From positions 1-64,000 of the forward strand of contig JAETOE010000011.1 of the NCBI GenBank assembly GCA_021771815.1: a stretch of 64,000 nt of DNA, given 5' to 3'. Each line of letters starts with the position of its first letter. Within the stretch, counting starts at the first letter, position 1. The stretch is from Roseburia hominis. Lineage in GTDB: Bacteria; Bacillota; Clostridia; Lachnospirales; Lachnospiraceae. Below, in pieces: positions 33,943 to 42,962 of the stretch. Both the position numbers and the translations under genes were made by a program. Under the pieces are notes generated by a model, which saw nothing but the letters and a program-made list of their open reading frames with translations, was not told the origin of the DNA and did no database searches.

Positions 33943-35022
33943 ATGCCAGCAATCGAGGTACGCCATTTATCAAAGACCTTCGAGCAGAAGGGGAACAGCG
34001 TGGAAGCGCTGAAGGATATTTCACTGACAATTGAAGAGGGAGATATCTATGGAATCATCGGAATGTCGGGCGCCGGAAAAAGTACTCTGGTGCGATGTCT
34101 CAATTACCTTGAGAAACCGACGAGCGGTGAGGTCATTGTTGATGGAAGGGAGCTTGGAACGTTAAGCGGGAGGGAGCTTCGGGCGCAGCGGAGCAATATC
34201 GCCATGATTTTCCAGAATTTTAATCTGCTGATGCAGAAAAACGTCATCGACAATGTGTGCTTCCCGATGCAGATTCAAAAAGTAAAGAAAAAAGATGCGA
34301 GGGGAAAGGCGTTAGAGCTTCTTCGGACGGTCGGGCTATCCGATAAGGCGCGCGCATATCCTTCGCAGCTTTCGGGAGGACAGCGGCAGAGAGTCGCGAT
34401 TGCGAGAGCACTCGCATCCGACCCGAAGATTCTGCTCTGCGACGAGGCGACGAGCGCGTTGGACCCGCAGACGACGGCGTCGATTCTTGCGCTGCTTAAG
34501 GAAATCAATCAGAGGCTCGGCATCACGATCGTGATTATCACACATCAGATGTCGGTGATCCGTGAAATCTGCAGTCATGTAGCGATTGTGGAGCAGGGAC
34601 AGATCGCAGAGCAGGGATTGGTCGAGGAAATCTTCAACCACCCCCGTTCGAAGGTAGCGCGAAGCCTGATCTTAGGTGACCGCGCGGAGGGAAGCTGGGA
34701 AGGCAATCCGGAAGCTTCCTCCACGGCAGGAAGGGCGCCTGGCGAAAAGGACCTTGAATGTAAGACGCTTCTCGGAGACAGAAAGCTGCGTATCGTCTTT
34801 TCGGAAAATTCGGCGTTCGAGCCGGTCATTGCCAATATGGTGTTGAAATTCGGCGTTCCGGTGAATATCCTTCGGGCGGACACCAAGAATGTCGGCGGCT
34901 TTGCCAAGGGAGAGATGATATTGGGACTTCCTCCGGAGCGTGAGCTTTGGGCGGAAATGGAAGCTTATCTTGTAGAAAAGGGACTTGAGATTGAGGAGGT
35001 GACAGAGGATGTGGAGCAGTGA
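33943..35022 (+). CDS. metN: Methionine ABC transporter, ATP-binding subunit
   Basis: A 359-residue ATPase that powers methionine uptake. Walker A is GMSGAGKS at 40-47, the ABC signature LSGGQ at 143-147, Walker B ILLCDEATSALD at about 163-174. The last 85 residues form the NIL domain (LRIVFSENSAFEPVIANMV) that binds methionine and gives feedback inhibition. The ATG at 33943 with GGGAGAGGG upstream is preferred to one six codons earlier. Overlaps metI by 14 bases. Confidence 0.95.
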   Translation: MPAIEVRHLSKTFEQKGNSVEALKDISLTIEEGDIYGIIGMSGAGKSTLVRCLNYLEKPTSGEVIVDGRELGTLSGRELRAQRSNIAMIFQNFNLLMQKNVIDNVCFPMQIQKVKKKDARGKALELLRTVGLSDKARAYPSQLSGGQRQRVAIARALASDPKILLCDEATSALDPQTTASILALLKEINQRLGITIVIITHQMSVIREICSHVAIVEQGQIAEQGLVEEIFNHPRSKVARSLILGDRAEGSWEGNPEASSTAGRAPGEKDLECKTLLGDRKLRIVFSENSAFEPVIANMVLKFGVPVNILRADTKNVGGFAKGEMILGLPPERELWAEMEAYLVEKGLEIEEVTEDVEQ

Positions 35023-35668
35023 AGTGACGGAAATGATTATCCGGGGAATCGGGGAATCACTCTATATGACGATCGGGGCGACGGTATTCGGCTATCTGCT
35101 CGGGCTTCCGGCGGGAATCCTGCTCGCAGTGACGGATAAGGACGGCATTCATCCGAACGCCGCCGTCTACAAGGTGCTTGATGTCATCGTTAATATCTTA
35201 AGGAGCATTCCGTTTCTGATTCTTCTGATACTGCTGATCCCGTTTACCAGAGCGATTGTCGGAAAAAGCTACGGACCGACAGCGACGATTGTGCCGCTCG
35301 TGATCGCGGCGGCGCCGTTTATCGCCCGCATGGTGGAATCCTCTTTAAAGGAGGTGGACGCCGGAGTCGTGGAGGCGGCGCGTTCGATGGGTGCAGATAA
35401 TTTTACGATTATCACAAAGGTGCTTCTGGTGGAGGCGCGGACGTCCCTGGTCGTGGGGAGCACGATCGCGCTCGGTACGATCCTCGGCTACTCGGCGATG
35501 GCGGGAAGTGTTGGCGGAGGCGGGCTCGGCGATATTGCGATCCGCTACGGATATCATCGGTATGAGACGGACATCATGGCTGTGACGGTGATTTTGCTTA
35601 TTGTGTTGGTACAGATTTTCCAGACCATCGGAATGCGTGTGGCATCCCGTCTGGATAAACGAAAATAA
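35009..35668 (+). CDS. metI: Methionine ABC transporter, permease subunit
   Basis: A 219-residue inner-membrane permease with five membrane segments and the conserved EAA-type loop (EAARSMGADNFTIITKVLLVEA, of which EAArsmGA is the core). It pairs with MetN and MetQ. The start lies inside the end of metN, indicating coupling. Family length and arrangement are normal. Confidence 0.95.
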   Translation: MWSSEVTEMIIRGIGESLYMTIGATVFGYLLGLPAGILLAVTDKDGIHPNAAVYKVLDVIVNILRSIPFLILLILLIPFTRAIVGKSYGPTATIVPLVIAAAPFIARMVESSLKEVDAGVVEAARSMGADNFTIITKVLLVEARTSLVVGSTIALGTILGYSAMAGSVGGGGLGDIAIRYGYHRYETDIMAVTVILLIVLVQIFQTIGMRVASRLDKRK

Positions 35669-35698
35669 TTTATGGAGAAAAACAAGGAGGATGATATT

Positions 35699-36622
35699 AT
35701 GAAAAAGAAAATTTTAACAGGTATTTTAGCAGGTGTATTGGCAATCGGAACACTTACGGGCTGCGGAAACAGCGGCACGGGCGCAGCGGAGAACGGACCG
35801 GCGCAGGGAGAGACGGCGGCAGATGCAGGGAGCGCGCAGGCGACGGAGCATACCGCAGACGCAGTCGCGGCAGGGCAGCCGGAGTCGAAGGGGACGATCA
35901 CGGTGGCGGCGTCGGCAACGCCGCACGCGGAAATCTTAGAGCAGGCAAAGGCGATCCTTGCAGAGCAGGGATGGGATCTTCAGGTAACGGTATTTGATGA
36001 TTATATACAGCCGAATGAGGTGGTGGAGAGCGGAGAATTTGACGCGAACTATTTCCAGCATATCCCGTATCTCGAAGAATTTAATGAGACAAAGGGCACG
36101 CATTTAGTCAACGTGGGCGGCATTCACTATGAGCCGTTCGGCATTTACCCGGGCACAAAGAAGGATTTATCGGAACTGGCGGAGGGCGATGTGATCGCCG
36201 TGCCGAACGATACCACGAACGAGGCGAGGGCGCTGCTTCTGCTTGAGGCGAACGGCATCATCACCCTGAAGGAGGATGCGGGGCTTACCGCGACGGTTAA
36301 CGATATCGTCGAGAATCCGTACGGCATCAAGATCGAGGAGCTTGAGGCAGCGCAGGTCGCAAGAGTCGTGCCGGAGGTCGCATTCGTCGTATTAAACGGC
36401 AATTATGCACTGCAGGCGGGCTATACCGTGGCAAATGATTCGATTGCCTATGAGACAGGCGATTCCGAGGCGGCAAAGACTTACGTGAATGTGATCGCCG
36501 TGAAGGAAGGAAATGAGCAGAACGAAGGTATTCAGGCACTTGTTGAGGTGCTTAGGTCCGATGCGGTGAAGCAGTACATCAATGATACTTATAACGGTGC
36601 GGTAATTCCGTCCGGGGAGTAA
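35699..36622 (+). CDS. metQ: Methionine ABC transporter, substrate-binding lipoprotein
   Basis: A 307-residue NlpA/MetQ lipoprotein. The signal peptide ends in the lipobox LTGC with Cys22. A short low-complexity linker rich in A, G and E follows, then the binding domain from about 65 (ITVAASATPHAEILEQAKAI, DDYIQPNEVVESGEFDANYFQH, NVGGIHYEPFGIYPG). It is tethered outside the membrane and delivers D/L-methionine to MetI. The ATG at 35699 has AAGGAGG upstream; an ATG nine codons earlier does not. Confidence 0.94.
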   Translation: MKKKILTGILAGVLAIGTLTGCGNSGTGAAENGPAQGETAADAGSAQATEHTADAVAAGQPESKGTITVAASATPHAEILEQAKAILAEQGWDLQVTVFDDYIQPNEVVESGEFDANYFQHIPYLEEFNETKGTHLVNVGGIHYEPFGIYPGTKKDLSELAEGDVIAVPNDTTNEARALLLLEANGIITLKEDAGLTATVNDIVENPYGIKIEELEAAQVARVVPEVAFVVLNGNYALQAGYTVANDSIAYETGDSEAAKTYVNVIAVKEGNEQNEGIQALVEVLRSDAVKQYINDTYNGAVIPSGE

Positions 36623-36693
36623 CGGAGAAAGGATAGAATGTGCGGTTGAGTGTGCGGCTGAGTAAGCGCGCCGACAAATAGCATCAAGTAAGA

Positions 36694-36751
36694 ACCTCCA
36701 ATGATATTATAAGTGCAGGCTTGTCAAACGCACTAAGATAGCATTGGAGGT
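36694..36751. repeat. 58-base imperfect inverted repeat
   Basis: ACCTCCAATG at 36694-36703 is complementary to CATTGGAGGT at 36742-36751, and the pairing continues inward with TAT/ATA and AGTGC/GCACT. It lies between the converging metQ and MFS genes. No T run follows on either strand. It may act as a bidirectional terminator or be a small palindromic repeat. Confidence 0.7.
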
Positions 36752-36771
36752 GTGTCTGAAAAAATATATTT

Positions 36772-37962
36772 CTAATACAAATCTTTCTTTTTATTCGCAG
36801 ATATTTTAAATAGCATTTTTTCATGCATCGCAGCCATAAGAACCAGTATTGCCAGTAAATAAACCGGAAACAGGGATACGCTGATATGGTTTGCGATAAA
36901 TCCGAAGATTGGCGGCATGATGCAAGTTCCCACATAGGCAGAGGCCATTTGTACGCCAATCATAGCCTGTGACTTATCTGCGCCAAAATGTTCCGGCGTG
37001 GAATGTATAATGGAAGGATAGACAGGGGCGCAGCCCAACCCAACCAAAATCAACCCTGACAATGAACTTGCGTTGCCAAACGGCAAAAACAGAAGTGCAA
37101 TGCCAGATAAGATAAAGCCCTGTCCAAGCCGTATCATCTGCGTATCATTTAACTTTAATGTCAAAAATCCACTGAAAGCCCTGCCCGCCGTAATGCCCAT
37201 AAAAAACAGGCTTGCGAATCCGGCGGCGGTTTCTGCCGACAATCCCCGGCGCAATACAAGATAGCTGCTTGCCCATAAGCCGGCTGTCTGTTCCAGAGCG
37301 CAATAGCAGAAAAAAGTAATCATGATTTCTTTTGCCCCCGGAATCGTAAGAATCTGGCGCAAAGAAAGCGGTTTTATTGCAGCTTCTCCGCCCGTCTGTC
37401 CCGTATCATTGTTACTCTGTTTTTTCCATAATGGCAGACTGAAAATCAATATAGCGGTCAATGCAACTTGAAGAATGGCGATATAGCGATACCCCATATT
37501 CCAACCCTGCCCGCCAGTCAGGGCATAACCCATGATGTACGGGCTAAGCGAAGCTCCAACGCCCCACATACAATGCAGCCAGCTCATGTGCCTGCTTGCA
37601 TAATGGAGCGCAACATAGTTATTCAAAGAAGCGTCTACACTCCCTGCGCCAAGCCCGTAAGGAATAGCCCATAAGCATAATACAGCATAGGAATGGCTGA
37701 TCGAAAATCCGAACAATGCAACGGCAGTCATTAGCACACTGGCAGCCGTAACTTTGCCCGTTCCAAATTTTCTGGTTAATCTGTCACTTTGCAGACTGGA
37801 AATAATCGTTCCTACGGCTATGATCATGGAAATGCCGCCCGCATAAGAAACGGGTACGGAAAATTCCTGATACATTGTCGGCCACGCTGAACCTAAAAGG
37901 GAATCTGGAAGCCCCAGACTGATAAAAGCGAGGTAAATAATAATCAACAGTAGATGAATCAT
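36772..37962 (-). CDS. MFS transporter
   Basis: A 396-residue major facilitator with twelve hydrophobic segments. The loop between helices 2 and 3 has the MFS motif as SDRLTRKFGTGKV. The N-terminal LAFISLGLPDSLLGSAWP resembles the FucP/glucose-mannose transporter-like group, so a sugar substrate is plausible. The ATG has AAGGAGG upstream. It is single and converges on metNIQ. Confidence 0.9.
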   Translation of the reverse strand: MIHLLLIIIYLAFISLGLPDSLLGSAWPTMYQEFSVPVSYAGGISMIIAVGTIISSLQSDRLTRKFGTGKVTAASVLMTAVALFGFSISHSYAVLCLWAIPYGLGAGSVDASLNNYVALHYASRHMSWLHCMWGVGASLSPYIMGYALTGGQGWNMGYRYIAILQVALTAILIFSLPLWKKQSNNDTGQTGGEAAIKPLSLRQILTIPGAKEIMITFFCYCALEQTAGLWASSYLVLRRGLSAETAAGFASLFFMGITAGRAFSGFLTLKLNDTQMIRLGQGFILSGIALLFLPFGNASSLSGLILVGLGCAPVYPSIIHSTPEHFGADKSQAMIGVQMASAYVGTCIMPPIFGFIANHISVSLFPVYLLAILVLMAAMHEKMLFKISANKKKDLY

Positions 37963-38105
37963 TTTATTGTCCTCCTTTTTTGCTTATTAAAAGAATACCG
38001 TCAAATGCCACTTGATACAATACATTTTCGTACAAAATACAAAAAACACCAGGTAGAAAAAAATATGCCATTAAATTTTACTAAAATATTAAAATGTTTT
38101 TATAA

Positions 38106-38126
38106 CTGTATTCCACGGGAATACAG
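38106..38126. promoter_or_regulatory. 21-base palindrome between divergent genes
   Basis: CTGTATTCC (38106-38114) and GGAATACAG (38118-38126) are perfect 9-base arms around ACG. The site lies between the MFS gene (minus) and the Cys-cluster gene (plus), in an AT-rich intergenic region. It looks like a repressor operator; which protein binds it cannot be told. Confidence 0.45.
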
Positions 38127-38241
38127 TAATCAGAACGGTCAGGGGCGTAGGATACCGATGGGCACAGGTTGATTCTTCGCGGCAAATCGATTAAGATAGA
38201 AGACAGAATTGATAATCCGGGACGAAAGCAGAGGGAGAGAT

Positions 38242-38916
38242 ATGCTGCAGGATTTACACGAGATATCGGACGGAAAGATATATGGCATAAACGACATGGT
38301 GCGGGCAGCATGCAGGGATTGCGAGGGCTGCCATGCCTGCTGTGAGCAAATGGGGGATTCCATCGTTTTGGACCCCCTTGATGTGTTTCGGCTGACAAAA
38401 GCCACGGGGAAGAACTTTGAGGCGCTGCTTGCCGATACAATCGAGCTTCATGTTACAGACGGATTGATTCTGCCGAGCCTTAAGATGGCGGGAGAGAATG
38501 AGCGGTGCGTATTCTTGGATGAAGCGGGCAGATGCAGCATTCATGCACTGCGCCCGGGACTGTGTCGTGCATTTCCGTTGGGAAGGATTTACGAGGAACG
38601 GCAGATTCGGTATTTTCTGCAGGCGGATGCATGCAGGAGACCTGGGAAAAGCAAGGTGAAGGTCGGCAGATGGCTGGATGCGTCCGAACCAAAGAAGTAC
38701 GAGCAGTTTCTTCTTGCATGGCATGGGCTTCGCGGGAGCATGCAAAAGCGTCTGACGGATATGTGGAACGAGCAGACGGCAAAGACAGCCAATATGTTAA
38801 TTCTAAATTTATTTTTTGCAAATCTGTTCCGGGAAGAGATGGATTTCTATGTGCAGTTTGAAAATCGGATGGAGCAGGCGAAGCGGGCGCTTGGCATAGC
38901 GCCGGGACGGGAGTGA
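38242..38916 (+). CDS. YkgJ-family cysteine cluster protein
   Basis: A 224-residue protein of the CxxxCxxCC type: CRDCEGCHACC near residue 25 and CSIHALRPGLCRAFPLG near 100. The cysteines probably bind zinc or an iron-sulfur cluster. The C-terminal half is helical. The ATG at 38242 has GAGGGAGAG upstream, better than the reading from 38209. It is followed after four bases by the helicase gene, so the two are co-transcribed. Family function is not established. Confidence 0.85.
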   Translation: MLQDLHEISDGKIYGINDMVRAACRDCEGCHACCEQMGDSIVLDPLDVFRLTKATGKNFEALLADTIELHVTDGLILPSLKMAGENERCVFLDEAGRCSIHALRPGLCRAFPLGRIYEERQIRYFLQADACRRPGKSKVKVGRWLDASEPKKYEQFLLAWHGLRGSMQKRLTDMWNEQTAKTANMLILNLFFANLFREEMDFYVQFENRMEQAKRALGIAPGRE

Positions 38917-38920
38917 AACG

Positions 38921-41527
38921 ATGGGATATGACGGAATACTACAGTTTAAGGGCATATGGCGCGATTATCAGGCGCGCGTGTTAAAAAATGCGGGGAAATA
39001 TATGGCGGACGGACGCATCCACATTGTCGCCGCGCCCGGTTCCGGCAAGACGACGCTCGGAATCGAGTTGATCCGCCGGATGGGACAGCCCGCGCTTGTG
39101 CTTACGCCGTCGGTTACGATCCGGGAGCAGTGGGCGTCGCGTATTGAAGAAGCATTTCTGTGTGAAGGGATAAATGCGGGGGATTACATATCACAGGATT
39201 TAAAGAAGCCGAAGCTGATTACGATTGCGACCTATCAGGCGCTTCACAGCGCAATTTCAAATTTTGATTTAATTTCCACGATGAGGGAGAACTGTCTCGG
39301 CGTGCTCTGTCTGGACGAGTGCCATCATCTGCGCAGCGAGTGGTGGAAAGCACTGGAGAAATTTAAGGCGCAGTCCGACAGCCTTAAGGTCATTGCGCTT
39401 ACAGCGACGCCGCCGTACGATTCCACGCCTGCCATGTGGAAACGTTACATGGAGATGTGCGGAGAGATCGACGAGGAGATTACGATTCCCGAACTTGTGA
39501 AAGAGGGGAGTCTCTGTCCGCATCAGGATTTTGTCTATTTCAATTATCCGACGAAGGAGGAGGAGGCGGAGCTCGCACACTTTGCGGAGCGGAGCAAGGC
39601 TATGTTCGTGAGCTTGATGCAGGATGTGGAGTTCTCGGCGCAGATTTGCACGCATGCTTGCCTAAACGGCAGGGCGACGGATGAGGAGCTTTTGGAAAAT
39701 CCGTCTGCACTTGCGGCGCTTCTCGTTTATCTGCAGGCAAAGGGACTTCCGTTCCCCGGAAGATTAAAAAAGCTTCTGGGAGCTGCGAAACTGCCGCAGA
39801 TGAACGCGGCGTGGATGGAAAAGCTTCTGATGGGCTATCTCTATGAGGATACAGATTCCTACGCCGAGGCGAAGGAGTACCGCCGGAAGCTGACAGAGGA
39901 ATTGAAAGCGGAAGGCCTGATTGAGAAGCGGAAGGTCTGTTTTACGGTGAATGATTCCATGGAGAAGCTGCTCCTTTCTTCTAAGGGGAAGAGCCAGAGT
40001 ATCCGTGCCATCGTTTCGGAGGAATATGGAATGCTTGGAGCGGATCTCCGGCTGCTCGTGCTGACGGATTATATCCGTGGCGAGTACGAGAAAGCGGTCG
40101 GCGGCGCTGATGGAGAGATATCGTCGCTTGGCGTCGTTCCGTTCTTTGAATTGCTGCGCCGCGACGCAGCGTCGGCAGGCAGCGGGCTTCGACTCGGAAT
40201 CCTCTGCGGCACCGTGGTCGTGATTCCTGCGGAGGCAAAAGATGCGCTTACGGCGGCGGTGGATGGCGTTGGAAAAGTGACGTTCGCACCATTTGGATCG
40301 CTGCCGGAGACGGATTACGTGAAGGTCACAGCCGTCGGGGATGCACATTTCCTGACCGGCGCGGTGACGGAGCTTTTTGGCGCGGGACTGTTTCAGGTTC
40401 TGATCGGCACGAAGTCGCTGCTTGGTGAGGGCTGGGATTCGCCATGTGTGAATTCGCTGATCTTAGCAAGTTTTGTGGGTTCGTTCATGCTGAGCAACCA
40501 GATGCGCGGGCGTGCCATACGTGTCTTTCGGGATCAGCCGGAGAAGACGAGCAATATCTGGCATCTGGTCTGTCTGCAACCGGGGAGCGAAGAGGGGACG
40601 GGGCCGGAAAATGTCAGCGCCGACTATGCGCTGCTTGTCCGCAGAATGGAACATTTTCTGGGGCTGAATTATACGCAGGACACCATTGAGAGTGGGATGG
40701 AACGCCTAACACATATTAAACCTCCATTTAACAAAGAAAATTCGGAGCGTATGAATCAGCAGACGCTTGCGCTTTCCGGACAGAGGGAATTGCTGAAAGA
40801 GCGCTGGAAGCGTGCACTCTTCCTTGCACGCAAGACGGAGATCGTCGAGGAGACAGAGGTCGCCGACCGCGCAGTTACGGCAGCCGTATTTAAAGGTACA
40901 TTTAAGAAAGCAGTTATTCTCGGTGTGGGAGCCGTGCTGTTGTTTGCAGTTTCGACACTGTTTATCCCGAAGGGTGTATTCGGGACGGCGTTACGGTTGT
41001 GTGCCGGAGTTCTTTTGGCGCTGTTGCTTCTTTTGGCGCCGACGCTTTATCGCCTCGCCAATCCATGCCGCAGACTAAAGGCGCTCGGAGGAGGCGTCAG
41101 AAAAGCACTTTTGAACTGCGGCTTCTTTGAAAGCCCCAAATGTTCTGTGGTGACAGAGGAATCTGCCGCGGGTGTTCATTCCGTTGGGTTGATTTCGGAA
41201 AGCGGAAGGGATAAGGCGCTGTTCGCGCAGTGCATGAAAGAATTTTTTGCTCCGATCGATAATCAGCGTTATCTTCTGGTGAAAGAGGGCGGGCATAAAG
41301 GGGTGGATGGATTCTATTGTGTGCCGGAATGCTTTGGCAGAAAGAAGGAGGACGCAGAAAGGTTCCTGGCGGAGATCAGGCAGGTCATCGGATCGTACGA
41401 GCTTGTGTATACAAGAAGTGAGAAGGGCAGGGCACTGCTGCTTGAGGGAAGGATGTATGCGCTTGGCAACAGGCAGGAGCGATGCGTTTCCCACAGGAAG
41501 GTGCGCGTATCCCGCGAAGCCGAATGA
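38921..41527 (+). CDS. SF2 helicase with C-terminal membrane segments
   Basis: An 868-residue helicase. Walker A AAPGSGKTT at 37-45, DECH at 132-135, motif III ALTATPP near 165, and motif VI NQMRGRAIR near 525 define a DEAD/DEAH-type superfamily 2 core with a long insert (about 200-430). After residue 650 two adjacent hydrophobic helices follow (AVILGVGAVLLFAVSTLFI and a Leu-rich one), then a soluble C-terminal domain of 150 residues. A helicase tethered to the membrane is unusual. It is coupled to the YkgJ-type gene four bases upstream. Role unknown; phage defence or DNA uptake are possible but only inference. Confidence 0.85.
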   Translation: MGYDGILQFKGIWRDYQARVLKNAGKYMADGRIHIVAAPGSGKTTLGIELIRRMGQPALVLTPSVTIREQWASRIEEAFLCEGINAGDYISQDLKKPKLITIATYQALHSAISNFDLISTMRENCLGVLCLDECHHLRSEWWKALEKFKAQSDSLKVIALTATPPYDSTPAMWKRYMEMCGEIDEEITIPELVKEGSLCPHQDFVYFNYPTKEEEAELAHFAERSKAMFVSLMQDVEFSAQICTHACLNGRATDEELLENPSALAALLVYLQAKGLPFPGRLKKLLGAAKLPQMNAAWMEKLLMGYLYEDTDSYAEAKEYRRKLTEELKAEGLIEKRKVCFTVNDSMEKLLLSSKGKSQSIRAIVSEEYGMLGADLRLLVLTDYIRGEYEKAVGGADGEISSLGVVPFFELLRRDAASAGSGLRLGILCGTVVVIPAEAKDALTAAVDGVGKVTFAPFGSLPETDYVKVTAVGDAHFLTGAVTELFGAGLFQVLIGTKSLLGEGWDSPCVNSLILASFVGSFMLSNQMRGRAIRVFRDQPEKTSNIWHLVCLQPGSEEGTGPENVSADYALLVRRMEHFLGLNYTQDTIESGMERLTHIKPPFNKENSERMNQQTLALSGQRELLKERWKRALFLARKTEIVEETEVADRAVTAAVFKGTFKKAVILGVGAVLLFAVSTLFIPKGVFGTALRLCAGVLLALLLLLAPTLYRLANPCRRLKALGGGVRKALLNCGFFESPKCSVVTEESAAGVHSVGLISESGRDKALFAQCMKEFFAPIDNQRYLLVKEGGHKGVDGFYCVPECFGRKKEDAERFLAEIRQVIGSYELVYTRSEKGRALLLEGRMYALGNRQERCVSHRKVRVSREAE

Positions 41528-41581
41528 GCTGCGGATAATACGCGGCACCCTTTTGACATGTGCCGGTAGACAGCGAGCGGT

Positions 41582-42439
41582 CTACGCTTCCTTTGTTGCA
41601 AAAAAGGAGACAGCGATAGCGCCCGGACCGGCGTGAGTTCCGATGGTACTTCCAATGGTGGTAATCGGAAGCTCCTTTGCATGTTCTTTCCAGAGAGAAT
41701 CATTGTCGACAATATATTTTTGCAGCATGGTATCGTCAAGACCGCTGTAGGCAAGACGGTACGGCATCGTGAAGTCAACGCCCCCTGCCTTTTTTATTTC
41801 TTCGCGAAGCATATTGTTGCCGTTTTTGGAACCGCGTGCCTTTCCGAGAATCACCACCTCGCCGCGCTCAATGGCGATGACCGGTTTGATGGAGAGCAGC
41901 GTTCCTGCGATTGCGGCGGTGTTGGAGATTCTTCCGCCGCGCTTTAGGTACTCAAGCGTGTCGAAAAGCGCGACAACGCGTACATCTTTCTTGTGCTGTT
42001 CTAATGCTGCGGCAATCTCTGCCGCGTCCTTTCCCTCATCCCTGAGGTGAAACGCGTATTGTACCAGAATTTGTTCCCCAAGGCTGACATTTTCACTGTC
42101 TATGAGCCAGATACAGTCCTCATATCCGTCGCGTGCGATGTTAGCGCTCTGAAAGCAGCCGGATAACTTGGAGGAGAGGGTGATAACAACCGCTGTGTCT
42201 CCGGCGGTCTTTATCTGTTTGTAAAGTTCCTCGTACTCGATGGGAGGAATCTGGCTGGTGGTCGGCATACAGTCGGTCTCGATCAGCTTCTCATAAAATT
42301 GCTCATGTGACAGCGTTACGCCGTCTAAGTATTCTTCCTCCCCGAAAATCGTCTTTAACGGCAGGTACATTGCACCAAAAGAATCTGCCTGTGTCTTTGT
42401 CAGGTCCGATGCGGAGTCTATAATAATTCGAACACTCAT
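41582..42439 (-). CDS. DegV-family fatty acid-binding protein
   Basis: A 285-residue DegV/FakB-type protein. The N-terminal IIIDSASDL and TLSSKLSG motifs, the ALFDTLEYLKRGGRI segment and the C-terminal HAGPGAIAVSF are characteristic. Such proteins bind a fatty acid and present it to the kinase FakA for activation. No fakA is nearby. The gene has a good minus-strand promoter, TTGACA-17-TATAGT, with FabT-like boxes on both sides, which fits control by fatty acid levels. Confidence 0.92.
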   Translation of the reverse strand: MSVRIIIDSASDLTKTQADSFGAMYLPLKTIFGEEEYLDGVTLSHEQFYEKLIETDCMPTTSQIPPIEYEELYKQIKTAGDTAVVITLSSKLSGCFQSANIARDGYEDCIWLIDSENVSLGEQILVQYAFHLRDEGKDAAEIAAALEQHKKDVRVVALFDTLEYLKRGGRISNTAAIAGTLLSIKPVIAIERGEVVILGKARGSKNGNNMLREEIKKAGGVDFTMPYRLAYSGLDDTMLQKYIVDNDSLWKEHAKELPITTIGSTIGTHAGPGAIAVSFFATKEA

Positions 42440-42461
42440 GTGATAACCTCTTTTCTCACAA

Positions 42462-42554
42462 ATATTTTGACAGTCAAACTATTTGCAACTATATACGAGT
42501 TGGGAGCATCTGTCAAGATATTTTGATTGTCAAACTAAAATTTCGTGCTATAAT
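42462..42554. promoter_or_regulatory. Divergent promoters with two FabT-like boxes
   Basis: ATATTTTGACAGTCAAACTA (42462-42481) and ATATTTTGATTGTCAAACTA (42518-42537) agree at 18 of 20 bases; the core TTTGACAGTCAAA is a perfect palindrome. Such TTTGA-N3-TCAAA boxes are typical of MarR-type FabT. The minus-strand degV promoter lies between them, TTGACA at 42511-42516 and TATAGT at 42488-42493 (17 apart), so the first box covers its start site. The plus-strand promoter TTGTCA (42527-42532), 16 bases, TATAAT (42549-42554) has its -35 inside the second box. Confidence 0.75.
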
Positions 42555-42606
42555 GAGCGAAGGCAAAAGGACATGCCGTAATTGAGTGACAAAGGAGAGA
42601 CTGACG

Positions 42607-42960
42607 ATGAAATATCTGAGACAATTTTTATGGATTTTATTTTTTTCTTTTCTTGGGGAAGCCTTAAGAGCGTTACTGCCGCTGCCGGTTCCTGCGAGTA
42701 TCTATGGACTGGTACTTTTATTTGCGGCGTTGGAACTTGGGATTTTAAAGCTTTCCGCAGTGCAGGAGACAGGGAAATTTCTGATAGAGATTATGCCGGT
42801 TCTGTTTATTCCGGCGGGGGCAGGCTTGATTGATTCATGGGACGCGCTGCGGCCTATGTGTATTCCGGTGATTGTCATTATGATCGTATCTACGGTTATC
42901 GTGATGGCGATTTCAGGAAGTGTGACGCAATTTGTAATCCGCAGGGGGCAGAGAGACTGA
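42607..42960 (+). CDS. CidA/LrgA-family holin-like protein
   Basis: A 117-residue protein with four membrane segments and the family start YLRQFLWILFFSFLGEAL...LPLPVPASIYGL. CidA/LrgA proteins form membrane pores or export small acids and affect autolysis and overflow metabolism. The ATG at 42607 has AAAGGAGAG upstream. It is followed two bases later by its usual partner, the CidB/LrgB homologue. Confidence 0.9.
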   Translation: MKYLRQFLWILFFSFLGEALRALLPLPVPASIYGLVLLFAALELGILKLSAVQETGKFLIEIMPVLFIPAGAGLIDSWDALRPMCIPVIVIMIVSTVIVMAISGSVTQFVIRRGQRD

Positions 42961-42962
42961 AA

